A stretch of 64,000 nucleotides of DNA from an uncultured Bizionia sp. (GTDB lineage Bacteria; Bacteroidota; Bacteroidia; Flavobacteriales; Flavobacteriaceae): contig CANMCF010000001.1 of the NCBI GenBank assembly GCA_947496215.1, forward strand, positions 603,641 to 667,640. The letters are read 5' to 3'. The notes beneath the pieces were generated by a model. The model was given only the letters and a program-made list of their open reading frames with translations. It was not told the origin of the DNA and ran no database searches. The translations under genes were made by a program, and so were the position numbers. Positions within the stretch are counted from its first letter, which is position 1. Each line of letters opens with the position of its first letter. Below, piece after piece: positions 34,584 through 43,081 of this stretch.

Positions 34584-35984
34584 CTAAATATGCAATGCTC
34601 TATCATCTGTTGCCGCCAAAGCAGCTTCTTTGATGGCCTCCGTAAAGGTTGGATGTGCATGGGACATTCTTGACACATCTTCTGCACTAGCCCTGAATTC
34701 CATGGCAACAACTGCTTCGGCAATCATATCGGCAGCACGTGCTCCAACCATGTGTACTCCTAGAATTTCATCCGTGGATTTATCTGCAAGAACTTTCACA
34801 AACCCATCCAAATCCATACTTGCTCTACTTCTTCCCAAAGCTCTCATTGGGAATTGTCCAGACTTGTACTCTACACCAGCTTCCTTGAGTTCCTCTTCAG
34901 TCTTACCGACAGCAGCAACTTCAGGCCATGTGTAAACAACACCAGGAATCAAATTGTAATCTATATGTGGCTTTTGTCCTGCCAATGTCTCAGCAACGAA
35001 AACACCTTCTTCTTCCGCCTTGTGTGCCAACATTGCTCCTTTTACAACATCTCCAATAGCATATATGTTACTAGCAGATGTCTGCAAATGGTCATTCACT
35101 TCTACTTGTCCACGATCGGTTAACTTAACGCCAGCAGCCTCTGCATTCAGGCCATCCGTGTATGGACGACGCCCAACGGAAACTAAACAATAATCCCCTC
35201 TAAATTCTACTTCCTCACCTTTTTTGTTGTCTGCCTTAACAATGACTTCATCTCCAACACGCTCAACTGATTTCACCTTGTGAGATGTATTCATCTTGAA
35301 TTTCTGTTTCTTCAAGACCTTGTTCAGCTCTTTTGACACACCCGAATCCATAGTAGGCACGATTCTATTCATATATTCGATTACGGAAACGTCCGCACCA
35401 AGTCTTTTATATACTTGTCCCAATTCCAGGCCAATGACTCCACCACCAATTACGATCAAATGCTTTGGTATTTCCTTAAGCTTCAATGCTTCTGTAGAAG
35501 TTATCACACGTTCCTTGTCTATTTCTATGAAAGGTAAAGACGATGGCTTTGATCCTGTTGCAATAATGGTATTGGTAGCTTCGATTTCTAATGTTTCCTT
35601 TCCAGCAATGGTAATGTGGGTAGCATCTTTGAAACTCCCCAAACCTTCGTAGACGTCTATCTTGTTCTTTTTCATCAGGAAGTCTATTCCTCCTGTAGTC
35701 TGGTCTACCACAGATTGCTTGCGTGCAATCATTTTTTCAAGATTTACCTTGATGTCTCCAGGAATTTCGATACCATGCTCTTCAAAATGCTTGATTGCAT
35801 CCTCATAGTGATGAGATGAATCCAAAAGCGCCTTGCTAGGAATACAACCAACGTTTAGGCAAGTACCTCCCAATGTTGAATATTTTTCGATTATCGCAGT
35901 TTTCATTCCTAGTTGTGCACAACGTATCGCTGCTACATATCCTCCAGGTCCTGAGCCTATAACGGCTACATCGTATTTACTCAT
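34584..35984 (-). CDS. lpdA: dihydrolipoyl dehydrogenase
   Basis: The E3 flavoprotein that reoxidises dihydrolipoamide in pyruvate, 2-oxoglutarate or branched-chain dehydrogenase complexes, reducing NAD+. The 466-residue protein has FAD motif GSGPGGYVAA, the redox disulfide GGTCLNVGCIPSKALL (Cys42, Cys47), NAD motif VIGGGVIGLELGQV, FAD segment IYAIGDVVKGAMLAHKAEEEG (split), and the C-terminal active-site HAHPTFTEAIKEA. Length is normal. It is monocistronic, between the terminator at 34510 and the promoter box at 36049. Confidence 0.97.
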   Translation of the reverse strand: MSKYDVAVIGSGPGGYVAAIRCAQLGMKTAIIEKYSTLGGTCLNVGCIPSKALLDSSHHYEDAIKHFEEHGIEIPGDIKVNLEKMIARKQSVVDQTTGGIDFLMKKNKIDVYEGLGSFKDATHITIAGKETLEIEATNTIIATGSKPSSLPFIEIDKERVITSTEALKLKEIPKHLIVIGGGVIGLELGQVYKRLGADVSVIEYMNRIVPTMDSGVSKELNKVLKKQKFKMNTSHKVKSVERVGDEVIVKADNKKGEEVEFRGDYCLVSVGRRPYTDGLNAEAAGVKLTDRGQVEVNDHLQTSASNIYAIGDVVKGAMLAHKAEEEGVFVAETLAGQKPHIDYNLIPGVVYTWPEVAAVGKTEEELKEAGVEYKSGQFPMRALGRSRASMDLDGFVKVLADKSTDEILGVHMVGARAADMIAEAVVAMEFRASAEDVSRMSHAHPTFTEAIKEAALAATDDRALHI

Positions 35985-36048
35985 AAATAAGTATTTTTTT
36001 ATTGATAAGGGTTCCCACCTCAGGCGGAAATAATAAAATTAATTTTAG

Positions 36049-36056
36049 CAAAAGTA
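36049..36056 (-). promoter_or_regulatory. -7 box for lpdA
   Basis: On the minus strand TACTTTTG, a perfect TAnnTTTG match, 64 bases before the lpdA ATG. No TTG at the proper -33 distance. Confidence 0.5.
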
Positions 36057-36164
36057 CAATTTTGAATGCTGAATTACGAATAGCAAATGACGAATTTTAC
36101 ACCTTGTCTATTTTTATTCAGGGCACTCAGGAAAAGTCAAATGCTTTTAGGTTCATCCAGATTG

Positions 36165-36806
36165 CTAAAAGTTAAAATCCGAAGAAGGAAAACCTAGCAT
36201 CTCCCCCATTCCAACCGTAAACAACCAACAACCATAAATGGTATGCTCGATGCTTACCAACAACGTAGATTTCGTCTTCTGAAAGGTAAATGCAAACAAC
36301 AATCCACCGAAAAAGGTTAAAATGATCACCAAGGTATTTCTAAAAAACAAATGAGCCAATGAAAATACCACGGCATTTATAAAGAGAAGCTGATTTTTAT
36401 TCTTGAACAACACTTCATAGCGCTGAAAATAAAATGTTCTGTAAATCAATTCTTGAGGATAGACAGAAAACACACTATAGATTAAAAGGATCTTAATCCA
36501 TAATTCTGGATTTTCCCTCAACACAACGAAAATATCCGATGCCTTTGTATAATAGACATAGGCAGAGGTCAAGATTGCAATGCCCAATAATTTTATGGTT
36601 GCGTTTCTGAAAAAAAGCTTCCACCCCAATCCCTTGGCTATTTTAAACTTGTTCTTTTCTATTCTCAATAGCACAAAAACAATGTATATGAACCCCATTA
36701 ACCCGATTGTCATTTTAATCCAAATGGGATACTCCAATGTAAAGCTTATAGGAATCATAATAAAAACAAGAAAGAACTCGGTAAGTTTATAGACTATGGA
36801 TTGCAT
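36165..36806 (-). CDS. CPBP-family intramembrane protease
   Basis: A 213-residue membrane protein with about 6 helices. The CPBP/ABI motif 1 reads QELIYRTFYFQR, where the common EExxxR is QExxxR; motif 2 is AHLFFRN, and motif 3 SIEHTIYG. Members are glutamic-type proteases like Rce1 or immunity/maturation factors. The change of the first Glu to Gln is seen here and could reduce or alter catalysis, though I cannot tell how common it is. No peptide substrate gene is next to it; it is followed by lpdA on the same strand. Confidence 0.82.
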   Translation of the reverse strand: MQSIVYKLTEFFLVFIMIPISFTLEYPIWIKMTIGLMGFIYIVFVLLRIEKNKFKIAKGLGWKLFFRNATIKLLGIAILTSAYVYYTKASDIFVVLRENPELWIKILLIYSVFSVYPQELIYRTFYFQRYEVLFKNKNQLLFINAVVFSLAHLFFRNTLVIILTFFGGLLFAFTFQKTKSTLLVSIEHTIYGCWLFTVGMGEMLGFPSSDFNF

Positions 36807-36876
36807 AACTTAAAAGTAATGTTTTTATGGAAAAACATTGCCAGTTTTTGCTCTCTTTTCAATATCGATAGCAAAA

Positions 36877-37335
36877 TCATACGCTAATGGCTGTGGTATG
36901 CTTCACTTCATTGATCATAAACATACTATGCGTGCTACCTATGTGACTTATCGAGGTTAGTTTTTTCACCATAAAATTTCGAAAGGCCTCCATATCCTTT
37001 ACCAACACCTTTAACAGGTAATCATAATCCCCGCTAATGTGATAACATTCCAAAACCTCTTCCAAGCTTGTCACCTCTTTTTCAAACCTTACGACATAGT
37101 CCTTGGTGTGCTGAGACAATTTTATATGGCAAAAAGCAACAAAAGATTTATCTATTTTCTCTTTTTTCACCAAGGCGACATATTTATCTATAACGCCCAG
37201 ATTCTCTAGTTTCTTAATACGTTCATATACTGCCGTTACTGACAAGTTCAGCTTGTTGGACAGTTCCTTGTTCGTCTTCTTGCTGTCGTTTTGCAATAAG
37301 GTTATCAATTTTTTGTCGATCGCGTCAAATTCCAT
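36877..37335 (-). CDS. Lrp/AsnC-family transcriptional regulator
   Basis: A 152-residue regulator with an N-terminal AsnC-type helix-turn-helix (DAIDKKLITLLQNDSKKTNKEL region, 5-60) and a C-terminal ligand-binding RAM/AsnC domain (about 70-150, with HISGDYDYLLKVLVKDMEAF and a typical final ISHIGSTHSMFMINEV). These octameric regulators usually respond to amino acids. It is divergent from the oxidoreductase/PLP enzyme/OsmC operon, with 154 bases between them, and is the obvious candidate to control that operon. Leucine or methionine-like ligands are only guesses. Confidence 0.9.
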   Translation of the reverse strand: MEFDAIDKKLITLLQNDSKKTNKELSNKLNLSVTAVYERIKKLENLGVIDKYVALVKKEKIDKSFVAFCHIKLSQHTKDYVVRFEKEVTSLEEVLECYHISGDYDYLLKVLVKDMEAFRNFMVKKLTSISHIGSTHSMFMINEVKHTTAISV

Positions 37336-37441
37336 AATTGAAAATTTTTCTATTGAAATGGGTTTTACTTATCAGAAAACAAAAAAATATACTACAATAA
37401 ATACATATAATAGTTTTATTATCTAAATATAATCATTTTTA

Positions 37442-37472
37442 TTGATTAACATTCAGTTTAATCATAAATTTG
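37442..37472 (+). promoter_or_regulatory. promoter of oxidoreductase-PLP enzyme-OsmC operon
   Basis: TTG (37442-37444), 20-base spacer, TAAATTTG (37465-37472): full match to the consensus. The ATG follows 17 bases after the box. The region just upstream (37380-37445) is very AT-rich and could hold the Lrp-type operator. Confidence 0.8.
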
Positions 37473-37489
37473 CCTATTAATTATTTCTT

Positions 37490-38584
37490 ATGAAGGATTT
37501 TATTGTAATTGGAGCTGGTCAAGCAGGCTTATCCATAGCTTACTATTTAAAAAAGCAAAATCAGGATTTCTTGATTGTAGATGCAAATTCTGAAGCTGGT
37601 GAGCCGTGGTTGAAGCGATGGGACTCCTTGAAGTTATTTACACCTTCGGAGTTCAACAACTTGCCAGGGTTGCCATTTCCACATAAAAAAGGGCATTATG
37701 CAAGTAAATATGAAGTAGCGGATTATTTGAAATCCTATGTTTCTGCATTCGACATTCCCATTGCCTTCAATCAAAAGATAATTCACCTAAAAAAAGAAGG
37801 TGATCACTTTGTCATCAAAAGTAAGGACAAGACATTTAAAGCAAAGAATGTCGTTGTCTCGACTGGTCCCTTTCACACACCTTTTACGCCTCCCTGTCAC
37901 CAAAACATTACCAAAGACATCGTTCAAATTCATAGTGAACATTACAAAAGTCCAAAGCAACTACAGGAAGGAGATACCTTGGTTGTTGGTGCTGGCGATT
38001 CTGGAGTTCAAATTTTAGAAGAAATATCTAAAACTGACAGGACTGTCTATTTTTCTGGAACAACCAACATCTCAACACTTCCTCAAGAAGTCTTGGGCAA
38101 GACATTGTGGTGGTGGTTTCAAAAAATAGGTTTTTTGAATGCAAGCAAACATTCATGGGTTGGAAAAAAAATTATAAATGGAAGACAACCAGTAATTGGA
38201 ACAGATGTGAAAAAGCTCTTTAAAAAGCCAAACATTCAATGCGTGGGAAGAACTTTAGGTGCAGAAAAAGAAAACATCCTTTTTGAAAAAGGTTCGATTT
38301 CATCCATTAAAAACATCGTATGGGCTACTGGATTCAAACCTAATTTCAATTGGATAGAAGGCGAACAATTGGACACCAACAACTACCCGAAGAATTATAG
38401 AGGGGTTAGCCAAATAAAAGGTTTGTATTATTTGGGACTGCCTTGGCTACACACTAGAGGGTCTGCGACACTTGGAGGTGTAAAGAAAGATGCCGAATAT
38501 CTGAGCAATTATATTTTAAATGATGCCACAATCGCAAACCCCTCTTTAAAAGAAAAGAAAAAAGAACAATTAGTCTCCATATAA
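37490..38584 (+). CDS. flavin-dependent monooxygenase/oxidoreductase
   Basis: A 364-residue FAD- and NAD(P)-dependent enzyme of the CzcO/flavin monooxygenase type. FAD motif GAGQAGLSIAYYLKKQ is at 7-22, the second Rossmann motif GAGDSGVQILEEI at about 167-180, and the terminal VWATGFKPNFNWIE plus GLPWLHTRGSATLGGV segments are typical. Such proteins oxygenate amines, sulfides or ketones, or reduce metal/thiol substrates. It begins an operon with the PLP lyase (12 bases downstream) and OsmC, so a sulfur compound is a plausible substrate. That is inference from context only. Confidence 0.85.
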   Translation: MKDFIVIGAGQAGLSIAYYLKKQNQDFLIVDANSEAGEPWLKRWDSLKLFTPSEFNNLPGLPFPHKKGHYASKYEVADYLKSYVSAFDIPIAFNQKIIHLKKEGDHFVIKSKDKTFKAKNVVVSTGPFHTPFTPPCHQNITKDIVQIHSEHYKSPKQLQEGDTLVVGAGDSGVQILEEISKTDRTVYFSGTTNISTLPQEVLGKTLWWWFQKIGFLNASKHSWVGKKIINGRQPVIGTDVKKLFKKPNIQCVGRTLGAEKENILFEKGSISSIKNIVWATGFKPNFNWIEGEQLDTNNYPKNYRGVSQIKGLYYLGLPWLHTRGSATLGGVKKDAEYLSNYILNDATIANPSLKEKKKEQLVSI

Positions 38585-38596
38585 AATAACCTGAGA

Positions 38597-39874
38597 ATGA
38601 ATGACAAAAAAGATATTTGGTTAAATGATTTGAAACGTAAAAGGGAAAAGGGGCCAACGCTTCAACCTGAATCTCATGCTGAATTCAAGGATTCTACAAA
38701 ATCTGTACATGCTGGGCAATATAACGACCCAAATACCAATGCCTTGGGCACACCTATCTATCAATGCTCCACTTTTTACTTGAGTGAACCATCCTATAAG
38801 GCCATAGAAGAAGGTCGTGGTAGAGATGAAATGATATATTCCAGATACGGCAACCCTTCCCAATGGAGCGTTCAAGAAAAACTGTCATCATTGGAAAATG
38901 CAGAGAGTTCCATAGTTTTTGCATCTGGCATGGCAGCGATTTCATCGACATTATTGGCCATTCTGGACAAAGGAAGCCATGTGGTGTCATCTCGAGACAT
39001 CTATGGAGGCACATATAATTTCCTATATGAAGACCTATACCGTTACGGCATGTCGGTTTCCTTCACCTCTCCAACCGATATAGATGCCATTGAAGCGGCA
39101 ATACAGGACAATACCAAAGTCTTGTATTTTGAAGCCTTGACAAATCCCCTATTAAAAATAACACCATTGAAGGAGTTGGTTGCTTTGGCAAAAAAACACA
39201 ATCTGAGAGTTATAATAGACAACACCTTTTTAACACCATACAATGTCAAGGCATTGGAGTTGGGTGTGGATCTAGTCGTAAATTCTGCAACAAAATACTT
39301 GAATGGACATTCCGACCTCATAGGGGGAACCGTCTCAGGGTCTCGCAAACTCATAGATCGCATCTGGCCGCAAATGTTAAAGAACGGTGGCTCTATGGAT
39401 CCACATGCTTGCTTTTTACTGGAGCGGAGTTTGAAGACATTTGCACTTAGAATGAGAACTCATAACGAAAATGCATTGCAACTAGCCAATTATCTCGAAT
39501 CGCATAACAAGATAAAAAGAGTCTATTATCCGGGGCTGGCGTCCCATGGTCAACATGGTTTGGCCAAGTCTCAAATGAAAGGAAAATATTCTGGAATGAT
39601 AAGTTTTGAAATTGAAGGAGGAAATGAGAATGCCCACTCCCTGTTGAGTCATTTGAAATTACCCAAGGAAGCGACTAGCCTCGGAGGAGTGGAAAGCTTA
39701 ATTTCCCTACCATACAATACTTCACAAGCTTCTCTTACCAAAGAGCAACAAAAAGCCATAGGCATCAACGAAGGCCTTGTTCGCCTGTCTGTAGGCATTG
39801 AGGACATTGAAGATTTAATAGCAGATTTCGAACAAGCAATAAACAACGTATTTAAAAAACAAACTGTATGCTAA
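38597..39874 (+). CDS. Cys/Met-metabolism PLP-dependent enzyme
   Basis: A 425-residue enzyme of the cystathionine gamma-lyase/synthase, methionine gamma-lyase family. The PLP lysine is K233 in NSATKYLNGHSD. Other hallmarks: YSRYGNPS (81-88), FASGMAAISS (108-117), YGGTYNFL (136-143) and the C-terminal SLGGVESLISLPYNTSQASLTKEQ segment. About 35 residues precede the normal start of the family fold, giving an unusual N-terminal extension. Exact reaction (gamma-lyase, O-acetylhomoserine sulfhydrylase or cystathionine synthase) cannot be distinguished here. It overlaps OsmC by seven bases. Confidence 0.88.
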   Translation: MNDKKDIWLNDLKRKREKGPTLQPESHAEFKDSTKSVHAGQYNDPNTNALGTPIYQCSTFYLSEPSYKAIEEGRGRDEMIYSRYGNPSQWSVQEKLSSLENAESSIVFASGMAAISSTLLAILDKGSHVVSSRDIYGGTYNFLYEDLYRYGMSVSFTSPTDIDAIEAAIQDNTKVLYFEALTNPLLKITPLKELVALAKKHNLRVIIDNTFLTPYNVKALELGVDLVVNSATKYLNGHSDLIGGTVSGSRKLIDRIWPQMLKNGGSMDPHACFLLERSLKTFALRMRTHNENALQLANYLESHNKIKRVYYPGLASHGQHGLAKSQMKGKYSGMISFEIEGGNENAHSLLSHLKLPKEATSLGGVESLISLPYNTSQASLTKEQQKAIGINEGLVRLSVGIEDIEDLIADFEQAINNVFKKQTVC

Positions 39875-40410
39875 ACAACATAAACATTTCCGGACTTAGC
39901 GAATTTGCCAATGAAGTAAAGGAAGACCGCAACGAAGGCAACGCATCCTATGGCATCGCCCTTGACTGGGTTAGCGGAACGAAAACGAAGGTAAAGACCA
40001 AGAATATGGTTTTAGGCAACCATAAGATCGTAAGGGATTTTGAGTTTGTCATAGACGAGCCCTCTCAATTGCTTGGAGCCAATCATGCTCCCAACCCTGC
40101 AGAATACATGTTGGGAGGTTTGGCCGGTTGCATGGCTGTTACGTTCATGGCTGGGGCTACAGCAATGAACATTGAAATAAATAAATTGAGAATCGAAATA
40201 GATGGCAAATTGGATCTAAATGGTTTTTTGGGAATTGACAATGAGACGAATGTTGGCTTTCCCGAATTGAAATTCATTTTCCATGTCGACGGCAATGGAA
40301 CTCAAGAAGACTACAAGAAACTGATAGAACGCGTAACTAAACATTCTCCAAACTTCAATACGATGAAGAATGAAGTAAGAATGATTGGAGAATTGAAAAC
40401 CAAAAATTAA
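39868..40410 (+). CDS. OsmC-family protein lacking the second cysteine
   Basis: A 180-residue OsmC/Ohr-fold protein. The conserved first-Cys segment is GGLAGCMAVTF, preceded by NPAEYMLG. The second conserved Cys position, usually in a C/HSPV-like motif, here reads TKHSPNFNTM with no Cys. Classical OsmC/Ohr need both cysteines for peroxide reduction, so this protein may have a non-peroxidase thiol role. Other members of the fold lacking this Cys are common in Bacteria. ATG overlaps the PLP enzyme stop, so it is coupled. Ends the operon, with a terminator at 40438. Confidence 0.82.
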   Translation: MLNNINISGLSEFANEVKEDRNEGNASYGIALDWVSGTKTKVKTKNMVLGNHKIVRDFEFVIDEPSQLLGANHAPNPAEYMLGGLAGCMAVTFMAGATAMNIEINKLRIEIDGKLDLNGFLGIDNETNVGFPELKFIFHVDGNGTQEDYKKLIERVTKHSPNFNTMKNEVRMIGELKTKN

Positions 40411-40437
40411 AATTTCATTCCCACAAATACTCATAGC

Positions 40438-40471
40438 AAAAAGCCTAAAGAAAATTCTTTAGGCTTTTTTG
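40438..40471. terminator. bidirectional terminator
   Basis: Arms 40438-40452 and 40455-40469 (AAAAAGCCTAAAGAA and its complement) form a perfect 15-bp stem with a two-base nominal loop, with an A-run on one side and a T-run on the other. It sits between the OsmC gene and the convergent tail-fibre-like gene. Confidence 0.88.
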
Positions 40472-40534
40472 TAGGCTGTTGCTTCCAAAAAAGGAAGAGG
40501 TCGACTAATTAAATATAATTCGGGGTATTTTATA

Positions 40535-41887
40535 CTATTGTTCTTTCTCCAATAGTTTTTCTATTCTCTCCAAACGCATTTTCAACGTTTTTATTTCCTC
40601 CTCTTGAGATTTTAATCGCAAATTCAATTGAGTTATGTACAGGAACTGCTCTTCTATTTTCTCCAATGAAGACAATGCCAAAGTTGCCACATCATACTTG
40701 AAGTCGTTGTTTTTAATGCTCTCATAGGACTTCACACCTTTCAAATGCCCATTTTCCTTCACAAATGCTTCTGCCTCTTCTATCTCAAAAAATCTATAAT
40801 CCGCATTGATCAAGGAGTTCCCATCATAATATCTTTCAAAAACGTAATCTGCATAACCAATGGCTGCACCAACCGTAGCAATGTAACTTTTTGCCGTTAC
40901 CACTCCCGAGGTGAATACTTTCTGTACAGCTGTATTTCCCAATACGATTTGGTTGGATTCTGTGAGTTGCGCACCATTACCAATGGCACTGGAATTTGTT
41001 AGCCCCCCAATGCTTGTATCAGCATTGTTCCCCAAAAAAACGTTATTGGTACCTATCGTATTGGTTTTCCCTGCATTGCTTCCCACACTCGTATTCCCAG
41101 TCCCATCCGTATTGTTTACCAATGCATTGTAACCTACCCCTGTATTGTCATCACCATCATCATTGTTATGTAAGGCATCTTTACCAAAAGCAGAATTCCT
41201 AGAACCATCATCGTTGTTTGCCATCGTCTCATCTCCAACTGCCGTATTTAAATCTCCATCATCGTTGTTTGTCATGGCAAACGTTCCAACAGCCACGTTG
41301 TATCCTGCATTGTCTGTATCCTTTCCTGCTTGGTAACCTATATATACATTTTGTTCCGATGTACCTGGATCTGCGACATAATCGTCACCAGCCTCATAAC
41401 CTATAAGTATGCTTTTCCCTTCCGATTCCAGTTCAAATTGACCTAATTTGGTAAAACGGGCCACAAATGTATTGTCTACTCTAAAGTCCACTTCTTCAGA
41501 ATTTGTAGTTCCAATGAAATGAGTGCCACTCCTTGCATCATCATTGCCTCCTATATGCCACCCAGCTTTTCGTAGAAATCTAACCCAATCCGTTTCGGCA
41601 TTGTCCCAATAATAGAAACCAAAATCGTAATCCTTTGCAATTCCACTTATGTTTACTCCTGTTAAATCGTTGTTGAGATAAATCATCATCGCGTTTTGAT
41701 CAGCAGTTGGGTTGGTCGCAGGTAGTTTATCCAATCTCGGTATCAACAACCCATCATTTGCATTTGGGCTTGCTGGTGTATCCGAAACAATGTCTAAGGA
41801 AGCTTTTGGATTTGTGTTGTTGATGCCGACTTGGGCATTGACTTTTGATAGAAAAATAACTAATACTAAAGCGAGGGATCTTTGCAT
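40535..41887 (-). CDS. tail-fibre/YadA-head-repeat surface protein
   Basis: A 450-residue exported protein. I chose ATG at 41887 (MQRSLALVLVIFLSKVNAQ is a clean signal peptide); the longer frame from 41944 would put 19 residues in front. After VGINNTNPKASLDI, usual in Bacteroidota surface proteins, come a globular region and, at about 197-281, five 17-residue repeats of the NTAVGxxAMxNNDDGDx type, as in YadA-like head domains. The C-terminus (DYVFERYYDG, FVKENGHLKGVKSYE) and a coiled coil of about 50 residues (LEKIEEQFLYITQLNLRLKS) resemble the end of the protein at 3978-4862. No T9SS domain is visible. Confidence 0.8.
   Translation of the reverse strand: MQRSLALVLVIFLSKVNAQVGINNTNPKASLDIVSDTPASPNANDGLLIPRLDKLPATNPTADQNAMMIYLNNDLTGVNISGIAKDYDFGFYYWDNAETDWVRFLRKAGWHIGGNDDARSGTHFIGTTNSEEVDFRVDNTFVARFTKLGQFELESEGKSILIGYEAGDDYVADPGTSEQNVYIGYQAGKDTDNAGYNVAVGTFAMTNNDDGDLNTAVGDETMANNDDGSRNSAFGKDALHNNDDGDDNTGVGYNALVNNTDGTGNTSVGSNAGKTNTIGTNNVFLGNNADTSIGGLTNSSAIGNGAQLTESNQIVLGNTAVQKVFTSGVVTAKSYIATVGAAIGYADYVFERYYDGNSLINADYRFFEIEEAEAFVKENGHLKGVKSYESIKNNDFKYDVATLALSSLEKIEEQFLYITQLNLRLKSQEEEIKTLKMRLERIEKLLEKEQ
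41045..41299 (-). repeat. five tandem 51-bp coding repeats
   Basis: Within the tail-fibre-like gene, five successive 17-codon units (NxxVGxxAMxNNDDGDx) start at 41299 and run down to 41045. Their protein sequences differ in several positions, while the NNDDG core is well kept over the first three, so they are older than a fresh slippage event but could still vary in number. Confidence 0.75.
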
Positions 41888-41973
41888 GAATGTTTTTTGC
41901 CGCGAAAATAACGCATATAAGCACTTATGAATGTAAAAATTCAATTATTAGACAAAGAGTCAATAAATTACGA

Positions 41974-42996
41974 TTAAACACCTTTCAAACGTTTCCAAAG
42001 CATGGCAATCACATTGCTGAAATCACCAGTTTTTGGCTTGAAGGGTCTCATATTCAAACGATGTTCATCCTTGAACAGAACAAAACCAAAAACGGAGGAT
42101 GGCTCATCATCGTTCTTAAGTAAAGGGTAGCGTAAATCATTGTATAGATATGTGTCGTCATCGTATTCATAGACGCTAAAATAACCATTGCTAAACCAAG
42201 CCAAATCCTTCAAATCCTTATATTCATTATCATCTATTGCTCGTTTTTTAGGTAACTCTTCCCAGCCCGAAAAGCGATTTTCTGTATCTAACAAAGAATA
42301 ATAACCTACAAAATAAGACGCATCTGTTTCTGCAATGCCATACCATAGGATATTATTTAAAATCGACGGTTGTAGACTAAAGCGAGAATATTTCACATTT
42401 TTTTCGTTCAAGGAGTCTTTGAAAATGGAATCGACATATAACTTGTTTCCAATGGTAAACAACATATAGGCCGAACTTATTCCAATCCCAAATTTCAACC
42501 ACTGACCTCTTCTATTTGTATTTCTTCCATAAAACATCAAGATGATCACACATATTAGAAATGGCACCGTATACATTGGATCTGCAACTGCAATATTGTT
42601 GAAAGCCACACGGTAATTGGTAAAGGGAGCAAACAATTGTGTTCCATATGGTGTAAAGCAATCTAAGACAGGATGCGTAAACAACGACCAAAAGAACAAT
42701 GATATCCAATTCCTCATGGTAGTAGAACCTTGCCTTTTTCCAGAATCATACATTTTATGCACCAACCATCCAAATAGGAATGCTCCCAGCACGGAAAACA
42801 GAATAGAGTGCATGAAACCACGGTGAAATAGCATCGCATCTATTTCATTGTTAAACAAAAACCCTCCTATGAAGACATCCAAATCTGGAATGGTACCACC
42901 TATGGCTCCAAACAAAAGTGCCTTATTACCTATTTTCTTCCCTAAGACTGCTTCTCCACATGCTGCTCCTAATACAATTTGAGTTATTGAATCCAT
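41974..42996 (-). CDS. YdjM/DUF457-type membrane protein
   Basis: A 340-residue protein of the YdjM/LexA-regulated membrane metal-dependent hydrolase family. N-terminus MDSITQIVLGAACGEAVLG, then GGTIPDLDV and FHRGFMHSILFSVLGAFLFGW, the conserved His/Asp residues of the family (metal binding suspected), and HPVLDCFTPYGTQL. About five membrane helices are predicted in the first 185 residues and the soluble C-terminal 150 residues are Tyr/Asp rich. The biochemical reaction is not known. Upstream neighbour is nhaC, divergent. Confidence 0.82.
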   Translation of the reverse strand: MDSITQIVLGAACGEAVLGKKIGNKALLFGAIGGTIPDLDVFIGGFLFNNEIDAMLFHRGFMHSILFSVLGAFLFGWLVHKMYDSGKRQGSTTMRNWISLFFWSLFTHPVLDCFTPYGTQLFAPFTNYRVAFNNIAVADPMYTVPFLICVIILMFYGRNTNRRGQWLKFGIGISSAYMLFTIGNKLYVDSIFKDSLNEKNVKYSRFSLQPSILNNILWYGIAETDASYFVGYYSLLDTENRFSGWEELPKKRAIDDNEYKDLKDLAWFSNGYFSVYEYDDDTYLYNDLRYPLLKNDDEPSSVFGFVLFKDEHRLNMRPFKPKTGDFSNVIAMLWKRLKGV

Positions 42997-43081
42997 ATAA
43001 CATGCTAATTTACAGTAACGAATTCAATTTGCATAACTTCTACTAAAATCGTAACATTACACATCCAAAAAAAGAACTCGA

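Noticed and set aside
37336..37489. SAM or other riboswitch before the Cys/Met enzyme operon
   Set aside because: The transcript leader predicted from the promoter is only about 10 bases long, too short for a riboswitch.
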